Assembly (NCBI RefSeq): GCF_021172045.1
Contig: NZ_CP087164.1
Span: 1,860,001-1,924,000 of the forward strand
Reading direction: 5' to 3'
Length of the DNA: 64,000 bases
Source: Capillimicrobium parvum
GTDB taxonomy: Bacteria > Actinomycetota > Thermoleophilia > Solirubrobacterales > Solirubrobacteraceae
Shown: positions 48,910 through 57,257 of the stretch, in pieces
How the letters are laid out: the number at the start of each line of letters is the position of its first letter
Position numbering within the stretch: position 1 is the stretch's first letter
Position numbers and translations under genes: made by a program
Notes under the pieces: model-generated
Databases searched by the model: none
What the model saw: the letters and a program-made list of their open reading frames with translations, nothing else
Told to the model about the DNA's origin: nothing

Positions 48910-49274
48910 TGCTCTCCGGGTACGAATCCCGGGTACCAATCGCGTGCCTCGGGCGATAGCACGGCCGCCGCTCGTGATCTGGGAGGTTGGGCGCTGGCCC
49001 CTACTCGTCAACGGCGCGAGTCTCTTGCCTGAAGCTGCGGCGGGCGCTCGAACCCCGGGACTTCTGCATGGCAAGAAAGGGGCGGCGGGACCCGTGAGCG
49101 AAGGAAACGCCTGCAAAGGTGGCCGGTTTCGTTATGTCGGATTTCCATGCGCGGCCGCTGAATTTTGGCACTTTTCGGGCTCAAAGGGGAGGGTTTTGGC
49201 ACGGTTCTGGCACCCGACATGCGATCTCGCTGTGCGGCTCGCGTGCAGCGCATCGAGAAACCTTGGGTCAAACT
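48910..49274. other. Region without a supported gene, right of the element
   Basis: About 365 bp. No coding frame is convincing. It contains three near copies of a TTnTGGCAC motif (near 49164, 49196 and 49206), which could be binding sites for the gene that follows. Confidence 0.45.
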
Positions 49275-49544
49275 ATGTCCTGGGCCGAGCGGTACGAGCC
49301 GGTCCAGGTGTGGCCGGACATCATCGCGACGCCGCCGTACAGCTTCGTTTCGAGCATCGCCTCGCTCGGCGACGAGGAGCAGCGCTCGGCCATGACCTAC
49401 CCCGACCTCAACAGCGAGCCCACGACGCTCCAGGTGGAGATGTGGTCGAACACCTACAAGGTCTTCGTGCTCATCTGGGTCGCACAGCGCGAGCGCCCGA
49501 AGCGCCGGCCGGGCATCATCGTGCCGAGGGCGCGCGCGGCCTGA
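49275..49544 (+). CDS. Small hypothetical protein, 89 aa
   Basis: Begins at ATG 49275 (MSWAERYEPVQVWPDI...). Codon usage is that of a real gene. It has several Trp residues and a basic end (RERPKRRPGIIVPRA). No family or motif is recognised. It precedes the RES-Xre pair by about 155 bp and is not clearly part of it. Confidence 0.5.
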   Translation: MSWAERYEPVQVWPDIIATPPYSFVSSIASLGDEEQRSAMTYPDLNSEPTTLQVEMWSNTYKVFVLIWVAQRERPKRRPGIIVPRARAA

Positions 49545-49700
49545 CCTGGGCAAGCGACTCGGTCCGGAGGGTGCTTGGGCGGCCCCCGGCCACGGCACCC
49601 GCGCCCATCCGTCCGCGTGTAGGCGAAAAGCCCTCGCCGCGGCCTGCGACTTCCGATAGACTTCCTCGGCAAGAAGAAGTTCTGCGGACCAGGAGAGACG

Positions 49701-50414
49701 ATGAGCGCGGTGGCCGAGGTAGCTGAGCAGATGACCGTCCTGCGGCACAAGGCCGAGCAGGTCGAGGAGCTGGTCAGCCCGCCGCGCTCGGTCCGCGAGC
49801 GCCGCCCCGAGACCGCGGCCGAGGAGTCGCTGGCGCAGCGGCGCTGGGGCTGGTACCAGGGCCTGGAGGACGCGGTGCTGGACCTCTCTAACTCGCTGCC
49901 CGAGGGCACCGAGGACTACGACGCCCGCAAGCTGTTCGAGTTCCTCATCGAGCTGCGGCGGGCCATCACAGCCGACCCCGAAGCCAGCGATGAGCGCGGC
50001 GAGGTCGAGCTCGCGACCATCAAGATGCGCGACGTCGTGCACCGCATCGGCCGGCGGCTGGAGCACAACATCCTCGACGACCCGCAGTCGGCCGCGCGCT
50101 CGGTCTTCACCACCTTGAGGAGCGTCGGGGTCGGCGACCTGTCCCGGCTGCTGGGCGTGTCGACGAAGACCATCAACACGTGGAAGGCGGGCGGGCCGGT
50201 CACGCGCAAGGCCGACCGGGTGGTGGTGCTGGCGCAGCTGCTGACGTACCTGCGGTCGTCGATGACGCCGACGGGCCTGGTGATGTGGTTCGACGCGCCG
50301 CGCCATCAGCTCGGAGGGCGAACGCCGCTCCAGCTCTTGGACGAGAACGAGGCGGCCGCGCGCGAGACGCTGGTAGCTCTCGCGCGGGGTGCCCGTGGCC
50401 AGCTGGCAGGCTGA
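49701..50414 (+). CDS. Xre/MbcA/ParS-like antitoxin of a RES-Xre pair
   Basis: A 237-aa antitoxin, longer than the usual 110-160 aa. The first 140 residues are helical and charged. Residues about 140-165 form a helix-turn-helix (GVGDLSRLLGVSTKTINTWKAG), and the C-terminal part (LTPTGLVMWFDAPRHQLGGRTPLQLL in outline) matches the toxin-binding segment of the family. AGGAGAG precedes ATG 49701. It overlaps the RES toxin gene by 26 bp. It should neutralise the toxin and repress its own promoter. Confidence 0.82.
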   Translation: MSAVAEVAEQMTVLRHKAEQVEELVSPPRSVRERRPETAAEESLAQRRWGWYQGLEDAVLDLSNSLPEGTEDYDARKLFEFLIELRRAITADPEASDERGEVELATIKMRDVVHRIGRRLEHNILDDPQSAARSVFTTLRSVGVGDLSRLLGVSTKTINTWKAGGPVTRKADRVVVLAQLLTYLRSSMTPTGLVMWFDAPRHQLGGRTPLQLLDENEAAARETLVALARGARGQLAG

Positions 50415-51057
50415 ACCCGCACGCGTCAGCGACGAGTGGGTCTGCTACCGCCAGGTCTCACCGGAGTGGGCGCCGCTGTATCACGCCGCCGGCGAGCCGG
50501 TGCCGTCGCAGTCCGACGCGCGCTGGCACCGCCAAGGCGAGGGCTACGCGCAGTACATGGCGCTGGAGCCGCTCGGCGCGTGGGCGGAGCTCGTGCGCTA
50601 CGAGGGCATCCGCGGCAACGCGCGCGCCGATGAGTACCGGCGCCGGCTGTGGGTGATGTTCGTGCGCGAGCACGACATCGCCGACCTTTCGACGTTCGAG
50701 GCCTACGACGCCTGCGGACTCGACCCGCGCATCGCCGTCGGCAAGCACACCGAGTCGCAGAAGCTGGCCGATGACCTGCGCGCGGCCGGGTTTCGCGGCG
50801 TGCTGTCGCCCTCGGCGGCGCTGGTCGGCGCGACCAACCTCACTCTGTTCGGCGCGCGCTACGAAAAGCTCCTGCTCGGCGGCCTGGCCACATGGCCCAA
50901 CCCCCAGCCGGGACTGCGTCTGCCCTGCAGCCTCGTCGTCGAGGGCAATCCGCCCGACCAGCTCATCACCGAAACGGTGTTCGAGGACATCGAACACGAC
51001 GGCTATCGCGACTGGCTGAGAGCCAACGGCAAGCCGCTTCCCGCGGACCCGCCGTAG
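50389..51057 (+). CDS. RES-domain toxin (NAD+-degrading type)
   Basis: A 222-aa RES-family toxin. Characterised RES toxins deplete or phosphorolyse NAD+. Visible family features: an N-terminal Tyr-Arg start (WVCYRQVSPEWAPLYHAAGEP), then ARWHRQGEGYAQYMALEPLGAWAELVRYE (in outline), carrying conserved Arg, Tyr and Glu, and later SPSAALVGATNLTLFG with the conserved Ser/Asn. The start is GTG 50389 inside the antitoxin gene, so expression is coupled. The gene looks intact, which predicts a working module. Confidence 0.82.
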   Translation: MPVASWQAEPARVSDEWVCYRQVSPEWAPLYHAAGEPVPSQSDARWHRQGEGYAQYMALEPLGAWAELVRYEGIRGNARADEYRRRLWVMFVREHDIADLSTFEAYDACGLDPRIAVGKHTESQKLADDLRAAGFRGVLSPSAALVGATNLTLFGARYEKLLLGGLATWPNPQPGLRLPCSLVVEGNPPDQLITETVFEDIEHDGYRDWLRANGKPLPADPP

Positions 51058-51438
51058 TCCGCCAACCCAAGCAGTCGCGACCCTCGCGAGCTGCAGGCGC
51101 CTGAACCGTCGCCATGTGCGCGGCCTGCGCGGCAGTCTCCTGCGAGGACTGCTCCGTCGCTCCGAAACAGCGCGAAAGAGCGTAAAGCCTTTCAAGCGCA
51201 CCGGCGGAAGCCGTCCGGGACGTTTCATAACTTGTGCGGTCCGTGGCAATCGCCCTCGACACCGACGTTCTTCCGGGCCGGATTTCGCGGCGGCGCAACC
51301 CGGGACAGCTCATTGTCAGACCTCGCCGCCTTACTGCGACTTCTGCTTATCCGGGCACGCATTTGGCGCTCGGAGCGGAGGGCGATTCGGTCCCAGCTCG
51401 CGGTCACGTTCGCTTCCCAAGGCTCGGGATTAAGGCGC
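51058..51438. other. Region without a supported gene between the toxin and the next ORF
   Basis: About 380 bp. No frame has a convincing start and codon pattern. It presumably contains the promoter of the gene starting at 51439. No repeat or hairpin of note was seen. Confidence 0.45.
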
Positions 51439-52644
51439 ATGGATGACGACCAGCTCTCACTCGGCTTCACCGGACGGCACCGCTCGCCGCTGATGCGACG
51501 CCTGGCGGCGATGGTGGCGCCCATCGCGACCGACGCCGGAGCGGTCATCGACGACGAGCAGATGCTCGACGTCGCTCGCGCGGTCTGCGACGCGTTCAGC
51601 CACGACGACGCCATCGGCGGCCTCACCCGCTCGGAGATAGGAGCGCGCATCAACGGCGCCTGCTCGCGCGACCTGCTCGACGCGCGCATCGGCGTGTTCG
51701 TCCGGATGGAGCTGCTGCGTCCCATTCTCGACAAGAAGCACCAGCAGCGCTACGTGCTCGCGCCCGCCGGCCTAGTCGGCGTGCTCATCGTCGACCGGTT
51801 CTCCACCCGCGTCGGCGTGGAGGAGTTGCTGGCGCTGCTGGACCGGACCGCAAGCGCACTGGAGCGCCACGAGGCCGACGCGCCCGCGGTGCGCGCCGCC
51901 CTGGATAGCTGCCGCGCGATGTTCGCCGTCTTCGCCAACGAGCTCGGGCGCCTCGTCGCGACCGCCCCGCTGGACGAGCTCCTGGAAGAGCGCCGCTTCC
52001 ACGACGACTCGAGCTTCATGGTCCGCGTCGGTGACCTGCAACGGCTCGTCACCGACCAGTTCCCCGAGCTCGACCCGTCCGCCTACAAGCTGCTGTTGGA
52101 GGCGCAGCGGTACATCGGCGCCGTCGAGGACGTGCTCGGGCGCGTCCTCGACGAGGGCGGAGAGGCGCGCAACTTCTCGCTGCTGGACCCGGAGGAGTAC
52201 CTCAACGCCGCGCGCACCGCGACCGTCGCGCAGCTCGGCGAGGTCGCCGCGGACATCGCGTTTGACCCGGCGCTGCCATGGGTGGACGCCGGCGCGGTCA
52301 TCGAGGCGGTCGAGAAGTACCGGCCGCGCCGCACGGTCCGAACGCGCCCGCCGGAGCCGCCGGCGCCCAGCGCCGAGGACCCGGTCGCGCAGATGCAGGC
52401 ACGCACCGACGCGTCCACGCGGCGCCGGGCGCTGCAGGCCGAGGCGCTGCTCGGCGGAGCTCGCACCAAGATCACGAGCGCGGCAAGCGCCGCACGATCG
52501 TCGCCGTCGCCGTCGCTCGCGAACTGGCCGGGTTCTGCTGGGCCGTCGCCAACGCCGACTGACCACGCCTGCACCACGTCGGTTGAGGAGGCGGCGGGAA
52601 CCATCCGGCACCCACGCGCGAGGACATCCGCGGTTCGACTATGA
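51439..52644 (+). CDS. Helical protein, possibly kleisin/JetA-like, truncated by an insertion sequence
   Basis: ATG 51439 (MDDDQLSLGF). Residues about 20-110 look like a winged helix (VARAVCDAF...LTRSEIGARI...RYVLAPAGL), then long helices (LDRTASALERHEAD, LDSCRAMFAVFANEL, ELDPSAYKLLLEAQRYIGAVEDVLGRVL) and a Pro-rich linker after YRPRRTVRTRPPEPP. Winged helix plus helical neck resembles MukF/JetA kleisins of SMC/Wadjet systems, but no signature proves it. From about residue 348 the frame runs into the tail of an IS110-type transposase read in another frame, so the native C-terminus is lost. No SMC or JetD gene follows. Confidence 0.55.
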   Translation: MDDDQLSLGFTGRHRSPLMRRLAAMVAPIATDAGAVIDDEQMLDVARAVCDAFSHDDAIGGLTRSEIGARINGACSRDLLDARIGVFVRMELLRPILDKKHQQRYVLAPAGLVGVLIVDRFSTRVGVEELLALLDRTASALERHEADAPAVRAALDSCRAMFAVFANELGRLVATAPLDELLEERRFHDDSSFMVRVGDLQRLVTDQFPELDPSAYKLLLEAQRYIGAVEDVLGRVLDEGGEARNFSLLDPEEYLNAARTATVAQLGEVAADIAFDPALPWVDAGAVIEAVEKYRPRRTVRTRPPEPPAPSAEDPVAQMQARTDASTRRRALQAEALLGGARTKITSAASAARSSPSPSLANWPGSAGPSPTPTDHACTTSVEEAAGTIRHPRARTSAVRL

Positions 52645-52850
52645 GCAACCGCTGCGGCGGCCACGCTCGATCCTAGACAGCGGGTCCTCACGACGAAAAC
52701 CGGTCCTGCGGCCACCCGGATCCGCGCATATCAGTCTGACCGCGCGTCGCGCACACAGCCGGACCCGCCGCCCCCTCAACCGACACGACGCCCGCCCCGG
52801 CCGCGGGTGTCCGGTGCTGAGCCTTGACAGAACCCCCGTCCATATCAGAC
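52485..52850 (+). mobile_element. IS110-family right-end remnant
   Basis: In the third frame a fragment GKRRTIVAVAVARELAGFCW...ANAD followed by TGA is the characteristic C-terminus of IS110-family transposases. It has no upstream transposase domain. About 270 bp of non-coding DNA follow, ending near TTGACAGAACCCCCGTCCATATCAG (described; quoted in pieces CCTTGACAG and CCATATCAG), which resembles an IS110 right end. It has replaced the 3' end of the preceding gene. Confidence 0.66.
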
Positions 52851-53000
52851 GGGCGGCTGGACGAGGAGGGTGGAGCCACTGATGATCGCGGTGACCGAAG
52901 CCGCCGAGCCAGCAGCTCTCGCGGAGGACGGCGAGCGCATCCGACATGGCATGCACGAAGGCGCCCGCCAAGCGACGCACCGGCGGGTGAGAATCGCGCG

Positions 53001-53309
53001 ATGCGTCCTGACTGGCTCGGCAGCCCCCAGCACTTCGTGGCAGGCGTGCTCCTCGCGCTGGCGGTGGGTGCGCTCGGCTACCGCATGCGGCTTGGACCTC
53101 CGTGGCTGGTCGCGACGATCGCCGTCATGGCGACCGTGACCGCCGAGACGCTCGTCGAGTTGTTCGAGTACCCGGTGCTCCATCCGGAGCGGCACATGAC
53201 GAACCCCTATTTCGACACGATCGCGGATCTGGCGAACACCCTCGCGGGTGCGCTGATCGGCGGTGCCATCGTGCTCGCCTGGCCGCGGTTCAGCCGGCGC
53301 AGGCTATGA
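53001..53309 (+). CDS. Small YjdF/DUF2238-like membrane protein
   Basis: A 102-aa protein with three hydrophobic helices (FVAGVLLALAVGALGY, LVATIAVMATVTAETLVE and the C-terminal LANTLAGALIGGAIVLAW). The stretch YFDTIADLANTLAGALIGG resembles the conserved DT..DL..N..G segment of YjdF/DUF2238 proteins, but it is shorter than that family. It stands alone between an IS110 remnant and an IS3 remnant. Function unknown. Confidence 0.6.
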   Translation: MRPDWLGSPQHFVAGVLLALAVGALGYRMRLGPPWLVATIAVMATVTAETLVELFEYPVLHPERHMTNPYFDTIADLANTLAGALIGGAIVLAWPRFSRRRL

Positions 53310-53387
53310 CGACGCCAGACCGCTGACCACCGAAACGTCCTGGGGTGCCTCGAGACTTCTGGCCTTGGACAACCGAGGACGGAGTTC

Positions 53388-53572
53388 ATGTCGCGAGAGC
53401 ACACAGCTGGCAAGCCGACGACGCCTCGGTATTCGATCGCGGAGACGCAGGCGGCGGTGCGGATGGTCCGCTCGTTGTGGGCCGAGACGGGTATGACGCA
53501 CGGAGCGGTCCGCCGGATCGCCGATCAGCGCGGCTACGGGATCGAGTCGGTGCGTAGCTGGATCAAGCAGGC
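53388..53572 (+). pseudogene. IS3-family transposase OrfA, truncated
   Basis: ATG 53388 opens RYSIAETQAAVRMVRSLWAE and IADQRGYGIESVRSWIKQA, the helix-turn-helix of an IS3-type OrfA. It stops matching near 53572, after about 60 residues, where the frame runs into the antisense of the creatininase gene. OrfB is absent. It is a dead fragment that marks the boundary of the accessory strip. Confidence 0.72.
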
Positions 53573-54348
53573 CGGGCGGGAAGGTCGACGGCGAGCGCGT
53601 CCCGAAGGCTCGACACGATCTCCGGCCATGCCGACGCGCCCTTCTCCGGCGCTGCCCGCGTCGCTTTCCACAGGACCCCCGACGCGGGAACGAAGTCGGC
53701 CGGTGGCGGCACCACGTCATAGAACGGATGGCGCGCCGCCGCGTCGTCGACGGCGCGGTCGAAGCGCACGAGCTCCGGTCGGAGGTGCAGCATGAGCGAG
53801 GTCTCGAGTATGGCCGCATGCTCGACGTCCCAGCCCGGGAACTCGTCACCGAACAGCGCCTGCATGGTGTCCTCCGAGAGCTCGGCGAACGGCGCCTCGA
53901 CCACCATGATCTGCGCCGCCGTCGGCTTGCAGCGCTCGTGCGCGAGCCAAGCGGCCTCGTAGACGAAGTTCGCGTTCTCGAAGTGCCAGCTCAGCACCGC
54001 GAGGCGGCGAAAGCCGCTCTGGACCAGGCCGGCGAGCACGTCCTCGAGCAGCGCCATCAGCGTCCGTGCGCCGAGCGAGATCGTGCCCGGAAAGGACGGG
54101 CCGCCGCCCGACAGGGGCCGTGAGCGATACCCGTACGCGAGCGGCGGCGCGACGTGGAGATCCAGCGGTTCGGCCACGGCGAGGGCCAGCTCGGTGGCGA
54201 GCAGTGCGTCCGTGGCCAGGGGCAGGTGCGGGCCGTGCTGCTCCGTCGCGCCGACGGGCACGATCACACCCGCGTCCCGGGCGGCGGCGTCGCGGACCTC
54301 CGGCCACGTCAGCTGGTCGAGCAGCCGCGGTGTGCGATCCCGGGCCAT
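53563..54348 (-). CDS. Creatininase (creatinine amidohydrolase)
   Basis: A 261-aa creatininase-family metalloenzyme converting creatinine to creatine. The first metal site is VPVGATEQHGPHLPLATD (Glu, His, Asp). The second, SWHFENANFVYE, carries H-x-E as in true creatininases (HYEN) rather than the HGGN of many relatives. This and the neighbouring creatinase gene support the specific name. It is last in the operon creatinase, permease, creatininase, 1 nt after the permease stop. Its 3' end abuts an IS3 fragment, so the last few residues could be altered. Confidence 0.86.
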   Translation of the reverse strand: MARDRTPRLLDQLTWPEVRDAAARDAGVIVPVGATEQHGPHLPLATDALLATELALAVAEPLDLHVAPPLAYGYRSRPLSGGGPSFPGTISLGARTLMALLEDVLAGLVQSGFRRLAVLSWHFENANFVYEAAWLAHERCKPTAAQIMVVEAPFAELSEDTMQALFGDEFPGWDVEHAAILETSLMLHLRPELVRFDRAVDDAAARHPFYDVVPPPADFVPASGVLWKATRAAPEKGASAWPEIVSSLRDALAVDLPARPA

Positions 54349-54349
54349 G

Positions 54350-55819
54350 TCAGCCCAGCACCGTCGGCTCGACAGCGGGCTCCTTGGGTGCGGCCGGCGC
54401 AGCGGGGGCGCTGAACCGCGGGAAGCCGAGCGCGTGCTCCGGCGTGCGCCCGCGGATCGCGAGCGCCGCCAACGCGACGTACACGACCGCGCCCACGGCC
54501 CACGCCTCGAGCGTCGGGATGCCCCAGCCGCTCAGCGGCACGCCGTCCTGGCCGGGCAGGATCCCGTTGCCGAAGCTGCCGAAGAGGATCGCCACGACCA
54601 GCGCCCCGATCGCGGGCCAGTTCGCCGGGGCCGTCTCCCGCCACGCCGGCACGCGATCCAGCTTGCGCCGCACGCCGAGCACGCGCGGCAGCAGGAGCTG
54701 GTCGGTGTACATGATCACCGTCGCGGTCGGGACGGTCACCGCCAGCAGCGTCGTGATCCGGAAGAAGTTGTCCAGGCTCTGGGGCACCCACCAGGCCATG
54801 AAGCCGCCGACCGCCGCGAGGATCAGGCAGGTGTACAGCCGGCGCCACGGCCGCCAGCCGCCGAGCACGTTCTGGCCGCCGTTCAGGGACTCGTAGTAGT
54901 TCGCGTCGTTGACGGCGATCTGGGTCGCCGTGGCGAGGATGAAGGCGAGCGCCGACGCTCCGAACAACGAGAAGGTCACGGTCGCGTCGAACACCTTGCC
55001 GAAGTCGCCGCTACCGACCCGCGCGGCCATGATCCAGCCGGCGGTCGGGAGGACGATCTGGCCGACGAACAGCCCGATCGCCAGCGGCGGCACGCAATCA
55101 CGAAGCCGCGGCTTGGCGTAGCGGAACAGGTCCGGCTCGTTGCCGTAGGTGGCGAAGCTGATCGCGAGGACGATCCCCGCGACCGTCGTCGTCGCGCCCG
55201 GGCCGTGCGAGGAGAGGACGTGCCCCGGCGTCACGGTGAGCGCCTTGATGAGGGCATAGACCACCCAGACGAGCGTCAGGGGCGCGGCCACGAAGCGGGC
55301 GAACAGGGTGATGCCCGTGAAGCCGAGGATGTTGTTCACGACGCCGAGCACCGCGATGACGATGCCGAGCGTGAGCACGGGGCCCCAGCCGTACAGCCCG
55401 TTCCAGATCGAGCCGAGGAGGTTCGCCTGGTAACCCACCCACCCGAGCGGCACGATCATCACCAGCACCGACACGAGCCCCGAGCCGGCCACGCCGAAGA
55501 TCGAGCGGCTCATGAGCGTGGTGGTCTGCCCGCGCGTCGCGCCGAGATATGCCGCAGGGATCGCGTAGGCCAGATAGCAGCATGAGCTGATCACCACGCA
55601 GAACAGCATCCGGCGCAGCGTGAAGCCCTCCCCGTACAGCTCGAAGCCCAGCGCCATGTAGGCGAAGCCCGGATAGAACGTCAGCCACAGCGGCACGTGG
55701 TGCGTCCACGTGCCGCGCCGCTCGCTCAGCGGGACGATGCCGTGGTTGCTGGAGGAATAGTCGTGGCCGACCTGTGCGGCGATCTCTGCGCCGGCGTGGT
55801 GATGGTCGGTTGGCTCCAT
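54350..55819 (-). CDS. NCS1-family permease, likely creatinine/creatine uptake
   Basis: A 489-aa membrane transporter of the NCS1 (purine-cytosine permease-like) family with about 12 helices. Family features: GIVPLSERRGTWTHHVPLW at the N-terminal cytoplasmic segment, YLGATRGQTTTLMSRSIFG (TM3 region), GWVGYQANLLGS and FATYGNEPDLFRYAKPR. NCS1 members import nucleobases, hydantoins and related small ring compounds with Na+ or H+. Placement between creatinase and creatininase makes creatinine, a similar ring, the most likely substrate. A Pro/Ala tail ends the protein. Start ATG 55819 with GGGGAGAG. Confidence 0.86.
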   Translation of the reverse strand: MEPTDHHHAGAEIAAQVGHDYSSSNHGIVPLSERRGTWTHHVPLWLTFYPGFAYMALGFELYGEGFTLRRMLFCVVISSCCYLAYAIPAAYLGATRGQTTTLMSRSIFGVAGSGLVSVLVMIVPLGWVGYQANLLGSIWNGLYGWGPVLTLGIVIAVLGVVNNILGFTGITLFARFVAAPLTLVWVVYALIKALTVTPGHVLSSHGPGATTTVAGIVLAISFATYGNEPDLFRYAKPRLRDCVPPLAIGLFVGQIVLPTAGWIMAARVGSGDFGKVFDATVTFSLFGASALAFILATATQIAVNDANYYESLNGGQNVLGGWRPWRRLYTCLILAAVGGFMAWWVPQSLDNFFRITTLLAVTVPTATVIMYTDQLLLPRVLGVRRKLDRVPAWRETAPANWPAIGALVVAILFGSFGNGILPGQDGVPLSGWGIPTLEAWAVGAVVYVALAALAIRGRTPEHALGFPRFSAPAAPAAPKEPAVEPTVLG

Positions 55820-55888
55820 CGCGGTCTCTCCCCTCTGGTGTGATCGGCCCGTCGCCGCGGCGGGCGCCCCGGCGACGGTGTGTCGCGG

Positions 55889-57121
55889 CTACGCGCCGAC
55901 GACGTTGTGCTCCGGCCCGAACGGGAACCCGGTGATGTCGTCGGCGCCGTCGTCGGTCACGACGAGGATGTCGTGCTCGCGGTAGCCACCGGCGCCGGGC
56001 ACGCCCTCGGGCAGCATGATCATCGGCTCGATCGAGACGACCATGCCCGGCTCGAGCACCGTTTCGATGTCCTCGCGCAGCTCGAGGCCCGCCTCGCGCC
56101 CGTAGTAGTGACACAGGACCCCGAAGGAGTGCCCGTAACCGAATGTGCGGTACTGCAGGACGTCGTACGCGGCGTAGATCTCGTTGAGCTCCGCGGCGAT
56201 GTCGCAGCAGCGCACCCCGGGGCGGACGAGCGCCAGCCCGCGACGATGCACCTCGCAGTTGATCTCCCACAGCTGGAGGTGGCGCGGCGTCGGCACGTGG
56301 CCGAGGAAGAGCGTCCGTTCCAGAGCGGTGTAGTAGCCCTGGATCATCGGGAAGCAGTTCAGGCTCAGGATGTCGCCGGCGCGCAGGCGCCGGCTCGTCA
56401 CCGGATTGTGCGCGCCGTCGGTGTTGATCCCGGACTGGAACCACGTCCACGTGTCCATCAGCTCGGCGTGCGGGTAGGTGCGCGCGATCTCGTCAACCAT
56501 GGCGTGCGTCGCGTGCTGCGCGACCTGGTGTTCCGGCACGCCCTCGGCGGCCGCCTCGAGACAGGCGGCGCCGCCGATGTCGGCGACGCGCGCCCCGTTG
56601 CGGATGACGTCGATCTCCTCGGCTGACTTGACCATCCGGCGGCGCATCGTCGCCGGGCCGATGTCCACGAGCTCGACCCCCGGTACGGCGACCTCGAGCT
56701 TGGCGCGCCCCTCCAGCGTCAGGTGGTCGAACTCGACGCCCAGCCGGCGCGTGCCGTTCGCGAGCTCCGCGACGGCGCGGAAGTAGTTGTCGCGCTGCCA
56801 GTCGGTGTAGACGACGTTCTCACCGTACGTCCGCCGCCACGGCTGGCCGCCGTCGATGTTCGCGCTGATCGACGTCTGGCGCTCGGGCGTGACGAACAGG
56901 CCGTAACGGCGCCCGAACGTGCAGTAGAGGAAGTCTGCGTGGTAGTTGATGTTGTGGATCGACGTGAGCAGCACCGCCTCCACGTCGAGCTCCGCCATGG
57001 CGGCGCGCAGCCCGGCGAGGCGGCGGTCCATCTCGGCGTCCGAGAAGAACGGCGTCGCTCGCTCCCCGTTCTCGATGTGGATGAGCTGCGGGCGTTCGGC
57101 CAACCGTGCGGCGGCTTCCAC
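55889..57121 (-). CDS. Creatinase (creatine amidinohydrolase)
   Basis: A 410-aa pita-bread fold protein. Creatinase splits creatine into sarcosine and urea without metal. The C-terminal half matches creatinase closely: FGYGHSFGVLCHYYGREAGLEL and GYREHDILVV, with the Arg and Glu known to hold creatine, and SGINTDGAHNPVTSR with the catalytic-region His. The M24 metal ligands are not all kept, as expected for creatinase. The length is that of the Pseudomonas enzyme. The start GTG 57121 has GGAGGTGG. First gene of the operon, divergent from a PucR-type regulator. Confidence 0.92.
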   Translation of the reverse strand: MEAAARLAERPQLIHIENGERATPFFSDAEMDRRLAGLRAAMAELDVEAVLLTSIHNINYHADFLYCTFGRRYGLFVTPERQTSISANIDGGQPWRRTYGENVVYTDWQRDNYFRAVAELANGTRRLGVEFDHLTLEGRAKLEVAVPGVELVDIGPATMRRRMVKSAEEIDVIRNGARVADIGGAACLEAAAEGVPEHQVAQHATHAMVDEIARTYPHAELMDTWTWFQSGINTDGAHNPVTSRRLRAGDILSLNCFPMIQGYYTALERTLFLGHVPTPRHLQLWEINCEVHRRGLALVRPGVRCCDIAAELNEIYAAYDVLQYRTFGYGHSFGVLCHYYGREAGLELREDIETVLEPGMVVSIEPMIMLPEGVPGAGGYREHDILVVTDDGADDITGFPFGPEHNVVGA

Positions 57122-57257
57122 GGGCCACCTCCTCGTTGTCGCGGCGTGGTGCGAGGATCGAGTATCCGGTGGCGCCTTGGTGGCCGGGAAGAGGACGAAG
57201 CACTACCTTTCAACCAGTCACCCTGGACACTCTGCCAGGGGACCATCGAGGAGAGCG

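Noticed and set aside
52870-53139. A separate gene starting GTG 52870
   Set aside because: Only the first 40 codons look plausible and the rest is a shadow of the YjdF-like gene; it lies in the IS110 flank.
55889-57121. Xaa-Pro aminopeptidase (M24)
   Set aside because: The fold is shared, but the active-site text (GYGHSFGVLCHYYGREAGLEL region, GYREHDILVV) and the operon with creatininase point to creatinase.
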